64,000 nucleotides of DNA, taken from the NCBI RefSeq assembly GCF_000974485.1, contig NZ_BBOM01000004.1, positions 1,054,001 through 1,118,000 of the forward strand. Reading direction: 5' to 3'. This document shows positions 16,969 through 25,797 of the stretch, piece after piece. The DNA is from Streptomyces sp. NBRC 109706. GTDB taxonomy: Bacteria > Actinomycetota > Actinomycetes > Streptomycetales > Streptomycetaceae. How positions within the stretch are numbered: position 1 is the first letter of the stretch; each line of letters opens with the position of its first letter. Below the pieces are notes generated by a model. The model worked only from the letters and a program-made list of their open reading frames with translations. It made no database searches and was not told the origin of the DNA. The translations under genes were made by a program, and so were the position numbers.

Positions 16969-17542
16969 CGACGCGGGTCTTTCCGCGCCGTCCCGTTCGA
17001 CCACGTCCGCGAAGATCGTGATCGCAGGCGGGTTCGGCGTGGGCAAGACCACGTTCGTGGGGTCGGTTTCGGAGATCAATCCGCTGCGGACCGAGGCGGT
17101 GATGACGTCGGCGTCGGCGGGGATCGACGATCTGACGCACACGGGGAACAAGACCACGACCACGGTCGCCATGGACTTCGGCCGGATCACGCTGGACCAG
17201 GACCTGATCCTGTACCTGTTCGGTACGCCGGGTCAGGACCGTTTCTGGTTCATGTGGGACGACCTGGTGCGGGGTGCGATCGGGGCGATCGTGCTGGTGG
17301 ACACGCGGCGGTTGGCCGACTGTTTCCCCGCCGTGGACTACTTCGAGAACAGCGGTCTGCCGTTTGTGATCGCGCTCAACGGCTTCGACGGCCACCAGCC
17401 GTACTCGCCCGAGGAGGTCCGCGAGGCCCTGCAGATCGGCCCCGACGCCCCGATCATCACCACCGACGCCCGGCACCGCGCCGAGGCGAAGAGCGGCCTG
17501 ATCACCCTGGTCGAGCACGCGCTGATGGCCCGCCTGCGCTGA
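16949..17542 (+). CDS. cvnD: Conservon CvnD (second copy): Ras-like small GTPase
   Basis: 197 residues with P-loop GGFGVGKTTFVGS at about 27-39, FGTPGQDRFWFMWDD and ALNGFDG. It is near-identical to the copy at 11854 apart from a shorter N terminus and a few substitutions (for example YQ to HQ after GFDG). The GTG start lies inside cvnC. Runs of 119 and 177 identical nucleotides shared with the first copy, separated by a stretch with synonymous differences, point to gene conversion. Confidence 0.93.
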   Translation: MDFASSNDAGLSAPSRSTTSAKIVIAGGFGVGKTTFVGSVSEINPLRTEAVMTSASAGIDDLTHTGNKTTTTVAMDFGRITLDQDLILYLFGTPGQDRFWFMWDDLVRGAIGAIVLVDTRRLADCFPAVDYFENSGLPFVIALNGFDGHQPYSPEEVREALQIGPDAPIITTDARHRAEAKSGLITLVEHALMARLR

Positions 17543-17697
17543 TCCTCCCGACCGCCTCCCGACCGCCGCCAGGACGCGCGGTTCGGGAGGCAGCGTCCTT
17601 CGCCCCTCTCCGGCTGTCCTAGGCTTGGGCCCGCAGTATTCCCAAGCTCAGCCAGGGGCCCGCGGTCCGCCAGCGGGCCAGTGAGGGACGACCCGCC

Positions 17698-18480
17698 GTG
17701 CGCATCGCCAGATTCTCCATCGACGGCACCGTCGGATTCGGTGTGGTGGAGGGGGAGCCAACCGACGAGGGTGGCCTCCAGCTCGACATCATCAAGGGCC
17801 ACCCGTTCGCCGACTTCGAACGTTCCGGGCACCGCGTGCCGCTGGACAAGGTCAGGCTGCTTCCGCCGGTGCTGCCCAGCAAGGTGGTGGCCATCGGCCG
17901 CAACTACGCCGAGCACGCACGGGAGCTGGAGAACGAGGTCCCCGACGTGCCCGTCACCTTCTTCAAGCCGTCCACCTCGGTGATCGGCTCCGGTGACGAG
18001 ATCGGCTATCCGTCGACCTCCTCGGAGGTGCACCACGAGGCCGAGCTGGCCGTGGTCATCGGGCGGCTGTGCCGCGACGTCCCCAGGGAGCGCGCGCACG
18101 AGGTGATCCTCGGCTACACCTGCGCCAACGACCTCACCGCGCGCGATCTGCAACGGCGGGAGGGCCAGTGGGGCAGGGCCAAGGGCTTCGACAACTCCTG
18201 CCCGCTCGGCCCCTGGATCGAGACCGAACTCGACCCGAAGGACCTGGCCATCATGTGCACGGTCAACGGTGAACAGCGACAGTTGGGGCGCACCAGCGAG
18301 ATGGTGCGCTCGGTGGAGGATCTGATTGTGCACATCACGGAGTCGATGACCCTGCTCCCGCAGGACGTCATTCTCACCGGAACCCCGGCCGGTGTCGGCC
18401 CGGTGCGGGTGGGCGATACGGTCGCCGTCAGCATCGAGGGCATCGGCACGCTGACCAACAAGGTGGTGCGCCGTGACTGA
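17698..18480 (+). CDS. Fumarylacetoacetate hydrolase (FAH) family protein
   Basis: 260 residues with the FAH fold: [14 protein letters not shown], a metal-site acidic set in [27 protein letters not shown], and [15 protein letters not shown] near the C terminus. The family hydrolyses or decarboxylates beta-dicarbonyl compounds such as oxaloacetate, acylpyruvates or hydroxy-muconate derivatives. The substrate cannot be read from sequence. GTG start at 17698. It overlaps gltX by 8 bp, so the two are co-translated; this pairing has no obvious metabolic reason and may only reflect conserved operon structure. A TAGGCT hexamer at 17620-17625 may be its -10. Confidence 0.88.
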   Translation: MRIARFSIDGTVGFGVVEGEPTDEGGLQLDIIKGHPFADFERSGHRVPLDKVRLLPPVLPSKVVAIGRNYAEHARELENEVPDVPVTFFKPSTSVIGSGDEIGYPSTSSEVHHEAELAVVIGRLCRDVPRERAHEVILGYTCANDLTARDLQRREGQWGRAKGFDNSCPLGPWIETELDPKDLAIMCTVNGEQRQLGRTSEMVRSVEDLIVHITESMTLLPQDVILTGTPAGVGPVRVGDTVAVSIEGIGTLTNKVVRRD

Positions 18481-19948
18481 GGTACGCGTCCGCTTCTGCC
18501 CGTCGCCGACCGGCAACCCGCATGTGGGGCTGGTCCGCACGGCGCTCTTCAACTGGGCCTTCGCCCGCCACAACGGCGGCACCCTGGTGCTGCGGATCGA
18601 GGACACCGACGCCGCCAGGGACTCCGAGGAGTCCTACGAGGCGCTGCTGGACTCGCTTCGCTGGCTGGGCCTCGACTGGGACGAGGGCCCCGAGGTGGGC
18701 GGCCCGCACGGACCCTACCGGCAGTCCCAGCGGATGGACCGCTACGCCGAGGTGGTCGACAAACTGCTGGCCGCCGGCCACGCCTACCACTGCTACTGCA
18801 CCCCCGAGGAGTTGGCGACCCGCCGCGAGGAGGCCAGGGCCGCCGGCCGGCCCTCCGGCTACGACGGCGCCTGCCGGACGCTGACCGACGAGCGGGCCGC
18901 CGCCTACCGGGCGGAGGGCCGCGAGCCCATCGTCCGCTTCCGGATGCCCGACACCCCGATCACCTTCACCGACCTGGTGCGCGGCGAGCTGACGTTCGCC
19001 CCGGAGAACGTCACCGACTACGGCATCGTCCGGGCGAACGGCGCGCCGCTCTACACCCTGGTGAACCCGGTCGACGACGCCCTGATGGAGATCACCCACG
19101 TCCTGCGCGGCGAGGATCTGCTCTCCTCCACGCCCCGGCAGATCGCGCTCTACCGCGCGCTGGCGGAGATCGGCGTGGGCAACGGACGGATCCCGGAGTT
19201 CGGGCATCTCCCGTATGTGATGGGCGAGGGCAACAAGAAGCTCTCCAAGCGCGATCCCCAGTCCTCCCTCAATCTCTACCGGGACCGTGGCTTCCTGCCC
19301 GAGGGCCTGCTCAACTACCTGGCGCTGCTGGGCTGGTCGCTGGCCGAGGACCGGGACGTCTTCGGGCTCGACGAGCTGGTCGGCGCCTTCGAGATCGGCG
19401 CGGTGAACGCCAACCCGGCCCGTTTCGACCTGAAGAAGGCCGAGGCCATCAACGCCACCCACATCAGGGAGCGGCTGTCGACGGCCGAGTTCGCGCGGGC
19501 GTGCGAGCCCTGGCTGCGGGCGCCGCACGCGCCGTGGAAGCCCGAGGAGTTCGACCCGGCGGCCTTCGAGGCCCTGGCGCCGCTCGCCCAGACCAGGGTC
19601 ACGGTGCTCTCCGACATCACCGACAACGTCGACTTCCTGTTCCTGCCGGAGCCGGTCTTCGACGAGGCGTCCTGGGCCAAGGCCATGAAGCCGGGCGCGG
19701 CGGAGGTGCTGGGCACCATCAGGGAGCGGCTGTCAGGCCTGCCGGACTGGGCCGCCGAACCGCTCAAGGAGGCCGTCCTGGCCGCCGGCGCCGAACACGG
19801 TCTGAAGCTCGGCAAGGCCCAGGCCCCGCTGCGGGTGGCCGTCACCGGGCGGACGGTGGGCCTGCCGCTCTTCGAGTCGCTGGAGACCCTGGGGCGGGAG
19901 CGGACGCTGTCCCGGGTGGACGCCGCGCTGGCCAGGCTCGCGGAGTAG
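18473..19948 (+). CDS. gltX: Glutamyl-tRNA synthetase
   Basis: Class I aminoacyl-tRNA synthetase that charges tRNA-Glu. The 491 residues carry the ATP site [15 protein letters not shown] (HIGH-equivalent HVGL) at the N terminus, [27 protein letters not shown] and the KMSKS-equivalent KKLSKRDP near 257. Streptomyces are generally thought to lack glutaminyl-tRNA synthetase and to make Gln-tRNA by amidating misacylated Glu-tRNA-Gln, so this enzyme is probably non-discriminating. It overlaps the FAH gene by 8 bp. Genes for its two tRNA substrates lie directly downstream. Confidence 0.96.
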   Translation: MTEVRVRFCPSPTGNPHVGLVRTALFNWAFARHNGGTLVLRIEDTDAARDSEESYEALLDSLRWLGLDWDEGPEVGGPHGPYRQSQRMDRYAEVVDKLLAAGHAYHCYCTPEELATRREEARAAGRPSGYDGACRTLTDERAAAYRAEGREPIVRFRMPDTPITFTDLVRGELTFAPENVTDYGIVRANGAPLYTLVNPVDDALMEITHVLRGEDLLSSTPRQIALYRALAEIGVGNGRIPEFGHLPYVMGEGNKKLSKRDPQSSLNLYRDRGFLPEGLLNYLALLGWSLAEDRDVFGLDELVGAFEIGAVNANPARFDLKKAEAINATHIRERLSTAEFARACEPWLRAPHAPWKPEEFDPAAFEALAPLAQTRVTVLSDITDNVDFLFLPEPVFDEASWAKAMKPGAAEVLGTIRERLSGLPDWAAEPLKEAVLAAGAEHGLKLGKAQAPLRVAVTGRTVGLPLFESLETLGRERTLSRVDAALARLAE

Positions 19949-19982
19949 CCGGTGGGGGGACGGTCCCGGGCGCGAACTCGTT

Positions 19983-20011
19983 TTGGAGCACCGTCCCCCA
20001 TCGGGTAGTGT
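19983..20011 (+). promoter_or_regulatory. Candidate promoter of the tRNA cluster
   Basis: TTGGAG (19983-19988), a 17-nt spacer, TAGTGT (20006-20011), about 80 nt upstream of tRNA-Gln. CCGCTGA...TCAGCGG just downstream (about 20020-20052) could form a leader hairpin removed during processing. Confidence 0.5.
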
Positions 20012-20091
20012 TCTTTCTGCCGCTGAGGGGTTCAACACCCGGAAATCAGCGGTCAACCAAGCAAAACCTCCCCTGGGGGGTTGCGGTTTGG

Positions 20092-20163
20092 TGGGCTATG
20101 GTGTAATTGGCAGCACGACTGATTCTGGTTCAGTTAGTCTAGGTTCGAGTCCTGGTAGCCCAG
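20092..20163 (+). tRNA. tRNA-Gln (anticodon CTG)
   Basis: The acceptor stem TGGGCTA/TAGCCCA has 7 pairs with discriminator G. The anticodon stem ACTGA/TCAGT encloses loop TTCTGGT, giving anticodon CTG at 20125-20127. The T-arm contains GGTTCGAGTCC. Starting with U1-A72 is typical of tRNA-Gln. CCA is not encoded. Confidence 0.95.
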
Positions 20164-20195
20164 CGCGATCTTGCATCAGCGGTTCACAAGGTCAA

Positions 20196-20268
20196 GCCCC
20201 CGTTGTGTAGCGGCCTAGCACGCTGCCCTCTCAAGGCAGTAGCGCCGGTTCGAATCCGGTCGGGGGTA
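20196..20268 (+). tRNA. tRNA-Glu (anticodon CTC), copy 1
   Basis: The acceptor stem GCCCCCG/CGGGGGT has a G-U first pair and discriminator A. The anticodon stem CTGCC/GGCAG has loop CTCTCAA and anticodon CTC. The T-arm is GCCGGTTCGAATCCGGT. No CCA is encoded. Confidence 0.96.
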
Positions 20269-20292
20269 CGGATCCTTCGGGATCGTGGTAGG

Positions 20293-20365
20293 GCCCCCGT
20301 TGTGTAGCGGCCTAGCACGCCGCCCTCTCAAGGCGGTAGCGCCGGTTCGAATCCGGTCGGGGGTA
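20293..20365 (+). tRNA. tRNA-Glu (anticodon CTC), copy 2
   Basis: Identical to the copy 97 bp upstream except for a compensated base-pair change in the anticodon stem (CCGCC/GGCGG instead of CTGCC/GGCAG). The compensation shows that both copies are under selection for structure. Confidence 0.96.
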
Positions 20366-20444
20366 CTTGGCCGGTATTTGATCGAGCAGGCGGCTCGCGT
20401 CCCAAGTGGCGCGGGCCGCCTGCTCGTTGTGGTTGTACCGGCCG

Positions 20445-21101
20445 TCAGTCGTCGGGCGCGGCGGAGGGCGGCCCCCCGGCGAACCGACGGGTGGCCTGCT
20501 CGGCCTGGGCCAGCCGCCGCAGGCTGAGCAGCACCGGCTCGTAGAGCACGGTGAGCGCGACCACCGCCTCCAGGCGGGTGGTGGGCTCGTGGAACGTGTC
20601 GATCAGCGCCACCTCGTGCTCGGCCAGCCGCTCGGCCAACTCGGCGTAGGGCAGCAGCGTCGCGTCGTCGCAGGGGAAGCCGAGCCGCTCCAGCGCGCTG
20701 AGCGCGGAGACCAGCGTGCGGTGCGCCGGATTCTCCGGGACGACCCGCCAGCCGACCCGTCGCTGGACCTCGCGCGCGCTCTCCTCCGCCGTCCTGGCGG
20801 CGCCGTCGTCCCCGGCGGGGGGCAGCGGCTGCGGCAGCCCGGCGACCGCCTTCCCCATCTGGGAGACCTCGTCGAGATCGGGGTCGTTGAGCGCCGAGAG
20901 CACCTCGCGCGCGCCGGCCACGGACATCCGCCCCACCTGGATCAGCGCGCGCACCAGGGCCAGCCGCCGCAGATGCTCGTCGTCGTACTCGGCCTGGGTG
21001 CTGCTGATCCGACGCCCCGGCGGGAGCAGGCCCTCGCGCAGATAGAACTTGATCGTCGCCACGGACACGCCGCCGCGCGCGCTCAGTTCGGACAGTCTCA
21101 T
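20445..21101 (-). CDS. MerR-family transcriptional regulator
   Basis: 218 residues. The N-terminal MerR helix-turn-helix reads MRLSELSARGGVSVATIKFYLREGLLPPGR, with the wing and second HTH following. An effector/dimerisation part after about residue 75 has no cysteine cluster, so it is not a metal sensor of the ZntR/CueR kind. It is divergent from the DUF4188 gene at 21209. The shared 107-bp region holds two 17-bp palindromes that are good operator candidates, so it probably controls that gene and itself. The ligand is unknown. Confidence 0.85.
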   Translation of the reverse strand: MRLSELSARGGVSVATIKFYLREGLLPPGRRISSTQAEYDDEHLRRLALVRALIQVGRMSVAGAREVLSALNDPDLDEVSQMGKAVAGLPQPLPPAGDDGAARTAEESAREVQRRVGWRVVPENPAHRTLVSALSALERLGFPCDDATLLPYAELAERLAEHEVALIDTFHEPTTRLEAVVALTVLYEPVLLSLRRLAQAEQATRRFAGGPPSAAPDD

Positions 21102-21129
21102 CGGCCGGGGTCCCCTTGCGCTCAGCGAT

Positions 21130-21169
21130 GGATAGTGCCACTATCTAAACATGGATAGCGGCACTATCC
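21130..21169. promoter_or_regulatory. Tandem palindromic operators between merR-type gene and DUF4188 gene
   Basis: GGATAGTGCCACTATCT (21130-21146; GATAGTG and CACTATC arms are perfect) and GGATAGCGGCACTATCC (21153-21169; 6-bp arms) are related 17-bp dyads with centres 23 bp apart. They lie in the divergent promoter region, which fits binding by the adjacent MerR-type protein. Confidence 0.65.
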
Positions 21170-21208
21170 GATGCGTTGCGGTGGTGCCCGACCGGGAGGG
21201 GAGCGGAG

Positions 21209-21724
21209 ATGGCGGATCAGATCGTCAGGGAGCGTATGACGGCCAAGGGCGAGGGGGAGCTGGTGGTCTTCCTCGTGGGCATGCGGATCAACAGCTTCTG
21301 GCGCCTGCGCTCATGGCTGCCGGTGTTCCGCGCGATGCCGAGGATGCTGCGCGAGCTGTCCCGCGAGAAGGAGCGGGGGATGCTCGGCTACCGGCTGTTC
21401 TTCGGGTCGCCGAGGCAGATCACCGTGCTGCAGTACTGGTCGTCCGTCGAACGCCTCGCGGCATACGCCTCGGACACCGAGGGAGAGCACCGCCCGGCCT
21501 GGGCGCGGCTCAACCGCGCGCTGCGGGCCGGGGCGCGGGTCGGGTTCTGGCACGAGACGTTCGTGGTCCCCGCGGGCGCCGCCGAGTCGTTCTATGTGAA
21601 CCTGCCGCCGACCGGCCTGGGCGCGGCCACCGGCATTGAGCCGATAGCGGCGCGGGGTGAGCGGATGGCCGATCGGATGGGCCGGCGGCACAGCGGCGAG
21701 AGCGCCGCGCCGGCCCGTGGATGA
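21209..21724 (+). CDS. DUF4188 family protein
   Basis: 171 residues: VFLVGMRINSFWRLRSWLPVFRAMPRMLREL, then GYRLFFGSPRQITVLQYWSSVERLAAYA and RVGFWHETFVVPAGAAESFYVNLPPTGLG. This matches the DUF4188 family, which looks like a dimeric alpha/beta-barrel (ferredoxin-like) monooxygenase or dehydratase relative. The catalytic role is not established. ATG 21209 is chosen because GGGAGGGGAGCGGAG lies just upstream; a TTG at 21176 lies close to the operators and is less likely. It is probably regulated by the divergent MerR-type protein. Confidence 0.8.
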   Translation: MADQIVRERMTAKGEGELVVFLVGMRINSFWRLRSWLPVFRAMPRMLRELSREKERGMLGYRLFFGSPRQITVLQYWSSVERLAAYASDTEGEHRPAWARLNRALRAGARVGFWHETFVVPAGAAESFYVNLPPTGLGAATGIEPIAARGERMADRMGRRHSGESAAPARG

Positions 21725-21748
21725 GCCCTGAGGGCCCCGGCCGGGGCT

Positions 21749-22483
21749 TCAGAGCGCCGTGCCGCGCCTCAGTGCCTCGGTGAGCCGCCCGGCGGCCTCC
21801 AGGAGGGCCTGGGCGTGCATCCGGCCCGGGTGGCGGCTCAGCCGCTCGATCGGCCCGGAGACGGAGACGGCGGCCACCACGCGGTTGGACGGGCCGCGCA
21901 CGGGGGCGGAGACGGAGGCGACGCCGGGCTCGCGTTCGCCGATGGACTGCGCCCAACCGCGCCGCCGCACCCCGGAGAGCGCGGTGGCGGTGAAGCGCGC
22001 CCCCTGGAGGCCGTGGTGCAGCCGCTCGGGCTCCTCCCAGGCCAGCAGGATCTGGGCCGCCGAGCCGGCCTTCATCGGCAGTGTGGAGCCCACCGGCACG
22101 GTGTCCCGCAGTCCGGAGAGGCGCTCGGCCGCGGCCACGCAGATCCGGCGGTCGCCCTGGCGTCGGTAGAGCTGCGCGCTCTCGCCCGTGACATCGCGCA
22201 GATGCGTCAACACCGGCCCCGCCGTGGCCAACAGCCGGTCCTCGCCGGCCGCCGCGGCCAGCTCGGCCAGCCTCGGCCCGAGCACGAAGCGGCCCTGCAT
22301 GTCCCGCGCCAGCAGCCGGTGGTACTCCAGGGCCACCGCCATCCGGTGCGCCGTGGGCCGGGCCAGCCCGGTCGCCGCGACGAGGCCGGCCAGCGTGGCC
22401 GGTCCGGACTCCAGAGCGCCCAGAACCAGGGCCGCCTTGTCGAGTACGCCCACCCCACTGGAGTCGCCACTAGAGTTGTCCAT
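21749..22483 (-). CDS. ndgR: IclR-family regulator NdgR
   Basis: 244 residues. The IclR winged HTH is in VLDKAALVLGALESGPATLAGLVAATGLARPTAHRMAVALE. The ligand-binding domain has GDRRICVAAAERLSG, VPVGSTLPMKAGSAAQ, GWAQSIGEREPGVASVSAPVRG and AAVSVSGPIERL. It closely resembles Streptomyces NdgR, which regulates leucine synthesis genes and nitrogen-dependent growth. The start at 22483 (MDNSSG...) matches family N termini; an upstream ATG at 22504 would overlap the operator. It is divergent from leuC with a palindrome between them. Confidence 0.93.
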   Translation of the reverse strand: MDNSSGDSSGVGVLDKAALVLGALESGPATLAGLVAATGLARPTAHRMAVALEYHRLLARDMQGRFVLGPRLAELAAAAGEDRLLATAGPVLTHLRDVTGESAQLYRRQGDRRICVAAAERLSGLRDTVPVGSTLPMKAGSAAQILLAWEEPERLHHGLQGARFTATALSGVRRRGWAQSIGEREPGVASVSAPVRGPSNRVVAAVSVSGPIERLSRHPGRMHAQALLEAAGRLTEALRRGTAL

Positions 22484-22497
22484 GAAACGATACTCGC

Positions 22498-22514
22498 GTC
22501 TCACAGTGTGAAAC
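22498..22514. promoter_or_regulatory. Putative NdgR/IclR operator
   Basis: GTCTCACAGTGTGAAAC is a 17-bp dyad with one mismatch, centred 23 bp upstream of the ndgR start and 144 bp upstream of leuC. IclR regulators bind dyads of this size, and known NdgR control of leuCD fits. Confidence 0.6.
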
Positions 22515-22649
22515 GCAAGTTCATATCCCCGAGGAAAGCGCCACCCTTGGTGAGGTGCGCCGCGGCATCCCGCGGACCACGGCCGTCATGCGTGCGCGGG
22601 GGAGCGTGACGAGGCGGCCCAGACCAGCGGTGAGGCCGGAGGAAACGCG

Positions 22650-24074
22650 ATGGGACGGACACTGGCGGAGAAAGTCTGGGACGACCATGTCGTCCGACGG
22701 GTGGAGGGCGAGCCCGATCTGCTCTATATCGACCTCCATCTGCTGCACGAGGTCACCAGCCCGCAGGCGTTCGACGGGCTGCGCAAGAGCGGCCGTCGGG
22801 TGCGTCGCACGGATCTCACCATCGCCACCGAGGACCACAACACCCCGACGCTGGACATCGACAAGCCGATCGCCGACCCGGTCTCCAGGACCCAGTTGGA
22901 GACCCTGCGCAAGAACTGCGCCGAGTTCGGAGTGCGGCTGCACTCGCTGGGCGACGCCGAGCAGGGCGTGGTCCATGTCGTCGGCCCGCAGTTGGGGTTG
23001 ACGCAGCCGGGGACCACGGTGGTCTGTGGCGACAGCCACACCTCCACGCACGGAGCCTTCGGCGCTTTGGCGTTCGGCATCGGCACCAGCCAGGTCGAGC
23101 ATGTGCTGGCCACCCAGACGCTGCCGTTGGCCCCGTTCCGGACGATGGCCGTCACGGTGACGGGCGAGCTGCCCGCCGGCGTCACCGCCAAGGATCTGAT
23201 CCTCGCCATCATCGCCAGGATCGGCACCGGCGGCGGCCAGGGCTATGTGATCGAGTACCGGGGCGAAGCCGTCGAGAAGCTCTCGATGGAGGCCCGGATG
23301 ACCATCTGCAACATGTCGATCGAGGCCGGCGCCAGGGCCGGCATGATCGCCCCCGACGCCACGACCTTCGACTATCTGCGCGGCCGGGACCACGCCCCGC
23401 GGGGCGCCGACTGGGACGAGGCCGTCGCCTACTGGCGGACGCTGCGCACCGACGAGGACGCCGTCTTCGACCACGAGGTGGTGATCGACGGCGCCGAGCT
23501 GGCCCCCTTCGTCACCTGGGGCACCAACCCGGGCCAGGGCGCGCCGCTCTCCGAGGCCGTGCCGGACCCGGCCTCCTACGACGACCCGAGCGCGCGGCTC
23601 GCCGCCGAGAAGGCCCTGGAGTACATGGGCCTGACCGCCGGGCAGCGGCTGCGGGAGATCGCCATCGACACCGTCTTCGTCGGCTCCTGCACCAACGGTC
23701 GGATCGAGGATCTGCGCTCGGCCGCCGAGGTGTTGCGGGGTCGCCAGCTCGCCGACGGCGTGCGGATGCTGGTGGTGCCCGGCTCCGTGCGGGTCGCGCT
23801 CCAGGCGGTGGAGGAGGGCCTTGACAAGGTGTTCACGGCCGCCGGTGCCGAATGGCGGCACGCCGGCTGTTCGATGTGTCTGGGCATGAACCCGGATCAA
23901 CTCTCCCCGGGGGAGCGCTGCGCCTCCACCTCCAACCGCAACTTCGAGGGCCGGCAGGGCAAGGGCGGTCGTACGCACCTGGTCTCGCCGCAGGTCGCCG
24001 CGGCCACCGCGCTCACCGGCCGCCTCGCCTCGCCCGCCGATCTGGCCGATGTCCCGACCCCCGTGGAGGTCTGA
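22650..24074 (+). CDS. leuC: 3-isopropylmalate dehydratase large subunit
   Basis: Isomerises 2- to 3-isopropylmalate with LeuD in leucine synthesis. The 474 residues are of aconitase type. [20 protein letters not shown] is present, as is [13 protein letters not shown]. The [4Fe-4S] cysteines lie in [15 protein letters not shown] and [34 protein letters not shown] is near the end. The start is supported by GGAGGAAAC upstream. leuD follows 3 bp after the stop. The product feeds LeuB, encoded at the left end of the window. Confidence 0.97.
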   Translation: MGRTLAEKVWDDHVVRRVEGEPDLLYIDLHLLHEVTSPQAFDGLRKSGRRVRRTDLTIATEDHNTPTLDIDKPIADPVSRTQLETLRKNCAEFGVRLHSLGDAEQGVVHVVGPQLGLTQPGTTVVCGDSHTSTHGAFGALAFGIGTSQVEHVLATQTLPLAPFRTMAVTVTGELPAGVTAKDLILAIIARIGTGGGQGYVIEYRGEAVEKLSMEARMTICNMSIEAGARAGMIAPDATTFDYLRGRDHAPRGADWDEAVAYWRTLRTDEDAVFDHEVVIDGAELAPFVTWGTNPGQGAPLSEAVPDPASYDDPSARLAAEKALEYMGLTAGQRLREIAIDTVFVGSCTNGRIEDLRSAAEVLRGRQLADGVRMLVVPGSVRVALQAVEEGLDKVFTAAGAEWRHAGCSMCLGMNPDQLSPGERCASTSNRNFEGRQGKGGRTHLVSPQVAAATALTGRLASPADLADVPTPVEV

Positions 24075-24077
24075 CCC

Positions 24078-24671
24078 ATGGAAGCTTTCACCACGCACAC
24101 CGGCCGGGCCGTTCCGCTGCGGCGCGGCAATGTGGACACCGACCAGATCATCCCGGCCCACTGGCTGAAGAAGGTCACCAGGGACGGTTTCGAGGACGGC
24201 CTGTTCGAGTCCTGGCGCAGGGACCCGGAGTTCGTCCTCAACCAGCCCGCGTACCAGGGCGCCTCGGTGCTGGTGGCCGGCGAGGACTTCGGCACCGGCT
24301 CCTCCCGGGAGCACGCGGTCTGGGCCCTGCAGAACTTCGGCTTCAAGGCGGTCATCTCGCCGCGCTTCGCCGATATCTTCCGTGGCAACTCCCTGAAGAA
24401 CGGCCTGTTGACGGTCGTCCTCCCGCAGACCACGGTGGACGCGCTCTGGGAGCTCGTGGAGCGCGAGCCGGCCAGCGAGGTGACCGTCGACCTGGTCGCG
24501 CGGAAGGTCACCGCGCCCGGGATCGAGGCCGATTTCGATCTTGACGAGAACGCTCGTTGGCGTCTCCTGGAGGGCCTGGACGACATCAGTCTCACCCTCA
24601 GGCACGAACCGGACGTCGCCGCCTTCGAGGCTGCTCGCCCCGCCTACAAGCCCCGCACACAAGCCGCCTGA
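24078..24671 (+). CDS. leuD: 3-isopropylmalate dehydratase small subunit
   Basis: 197 residues with the swivel-domain signatures [20 protein letters not shown] and [17 protein letters not shown]. It partners LeuC, from which it is separated by 3 bp, so the two are co-transcribed and likely translationally coupled. Length is normal. A long GC hairpin follows. Confidence 0.97.
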   Translation: MEAFTTHTGRAVPLRRGNVDTDQIIPAHWLKKVTRDGFEDGLFESWRRDPEFVLNQPAYQGASVLVAGEDFGTGSSREHAVWALQNFGFKAVISPRFADIFRGNSLKNGLLTVVLPQTTVDALWELVEREPASEVTVDLVARKVTAPGIEADFDLDENARWRLLEGLDDISLTLRHEPDVAAFEAARPAYKPRTQAA

Positions 24672-24685
24672 CGTTTCGTCGACAC

Positions 24686-24720
24686 CCGCGCCCCCGTCGG
24701 TTCCACCGGCGGGGGCGCGG
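24686..24720 (+). terminator. Terminator after leuD
   Basis: A 15-bp stem (24686-24700 with 24706-24720, one G-U) with loop TTCCA, 14 nt after the leuD stop. Confidence 0.8.
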
Positions 24721-24795
24721 TCGTGAGCGCAGCCGTGATCGCAGGCGCGACACGGGCGTTGGGGGGCTTAGGGGGCGATAACCGGCCCAAGGTGG

Positions 24796-24808
24796 CACAA
24801 TCGGCCGC
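24796..24808 (+). promoter_or_regulatory. Possible -10 of the small gene at 24809
   Basis: CACAAT at 24796-24801 ends 7 nt before the ATG. No ribosome-binding site is seen, which suggests a leaderless mRNA. Confidence 0.35.
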
Positions 24809-25063
24809 ATGGAACGCGACGGTCAACTCGAACTCTACGACCGCGTCGCCGCTCGACTGAAGGACGCGCACCGGACGGTGCGGGAGCTGCAAGTGCCCGA
24901 GGACGTACGGCAGGCCCTGGCTCGGAAGCTGCTGGTCATCACCGCGGCGACCAAGCGGGATCTGCCGGGCGCGGCGCGCCGGCTGGAGCGACTGATGGCG
25001 GACGTCGACGAGGGTCGGCTGCCATCGGACCGCGCCACCGGCGGCCGCGACGGAGCTTCGTGA
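24809..25063 (+). CDS. Small conserved helical protein between leuD and hupS
   Basis: 84 residues, strongly helical and charged (LELYDRVAARLKDAHRTVRELQVPEDVRQALARKLLVITAATKRDLPGAARRLERLMADVDEG), with no cysteines and no membrane segment. Third codon positions fit a real gene. I recall a small hypothetical at this position in Streptomyces chromosomes, but the function is not known. It could be a binding partner or a regulator; nothing in the sequence decides. Confidence 0.75.
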   Translation: MERDGQLELYDRVAARLKDAHRTVRELQVPEDVRQALARKLLVITAATKRDLPGAARRLERLMADVDEGRLPSDRATGGRDGAS

Positions 25064-25109
25064 CGGGGCGAGTTCGTTGCGACACAAGGGTGATTCGCCC
25101 GTTTCGCGT

Positions 25110-25138
25110 TTGATTTGCGGAATATATCTGCCTAACGT
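25110..25138 (+). promoter_or_regulatory. Candidate hupS promoter
   Basis: TTGATT (25110-25115), a 17-nt spacer, TAACGT (25133-25138). The region is unusually A/T-rich for this genome (GGAATATATCTG in the spacer). It lies 51 nt upstream of the GTG start. Confidence 0.5.
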
Positions 25139-25189
25139 GCGAAAAAGCTTGAACACATTCGTTCCAGCAATGCCTGCGAAGGGGAAGAC

Positions 25190-25774
25190 GTGAACAAGGC
25201 GCAACTCGTAGAAGCGATTGCGGACAAGCTCGGTGGTCGTCAGCAGGCGGCCGACGCCGTCGATATCGTGCTCGACGCCATCATCCGCTCGGTGGTCTCG
25301 GGTGAGCGGGTTTCGGTCACCGGCTTCGGTTCGTTCGAGAAGGTCGACCGGCCGGCCCGCTATGCGCGCAACCCACAGACCGGCGAGCGGGTTCGGGTCA
25401 AGAAGACCTCGGTGCCGCGCTTCCGTGCCGGCCAGGGGTTCAAGGACCTGGTGGCGGGGACGAAGAAGCTCCCCAAGAACGACGTCGCCGTGAAGAAGGC
25501 TCCCAAGGGCAGCCTTTCGGGTGGCACCACCACCAAGAAGGCCGCGACCAAGAAGGCCGCCGCCAAGAAGAGCACGGCCAAGCGGACCGCGACGGCGAAG
25601 AAGTCCACCAGCCGTTCGGCCGCCGCCAAGAAGACCACGGCCAAGAAGTCCACCACCAAGAAGGCCACCGCCAAGAAGGCACCGGCCAAGAAGACGACCG
25701 CCAAGAAGGCTCCGGCCAAGCGGGCGTCGTCCCGTGCGACCACCGCCAAGAAGGCCACCTCGCGCCGCAAGTGA
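25190..25774 (+). CDS. hupS: HU-family nucleoid protein with lysine-rich C-terminal tail
   Basis: 194 residues. Positions 1-90 are a complete HU domain (MNKAQLVEAIADKLGG, FGSFEKVDRPARYARNPQTGE, VPRFRAGQGFKDLV). Positions about 100-194 form a histone-H1-like tail rich in Lys, Ala, Thr and Ser with repeated TAKK/APAKK units. This is the HupS type of actinobacteria, linked in Streptomyces to spore nucleoid compaction. The second Streptomyces HU, HupA, lacks the tail. GTG start follows GAAGGGGAAG. It stands alone between a promoter and a terminator. Confidence 0.95.
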   Translation: MNKAQLVEAIADKLGGRQQAADAVDIVLDAIIRSVVSGERVSVTGFGSFEKVDRPARYARNPQTGERVRVKKTSVPRFRAGQGFKDLVAGTKKLPKNDVAVKKAPKGSLSGGTTTKKAATKKAAAKKSTAKRTATAKKSTSRSAAAKKTTAKKSTTKKATAKKAPAKKTTAKKAPAKRASSRATTAKKATSRRK

Positions 25775-25797
25775 CGGTCATCGCCGCACGGCCGCCC

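Noticed and set aside
25497..25774. Tandem repeat DNA suspected to be a separate repeat element
   Set aside because: The repetition encodes the Lys/Ala-rich tail of HupS and is explained by the protein sequence.
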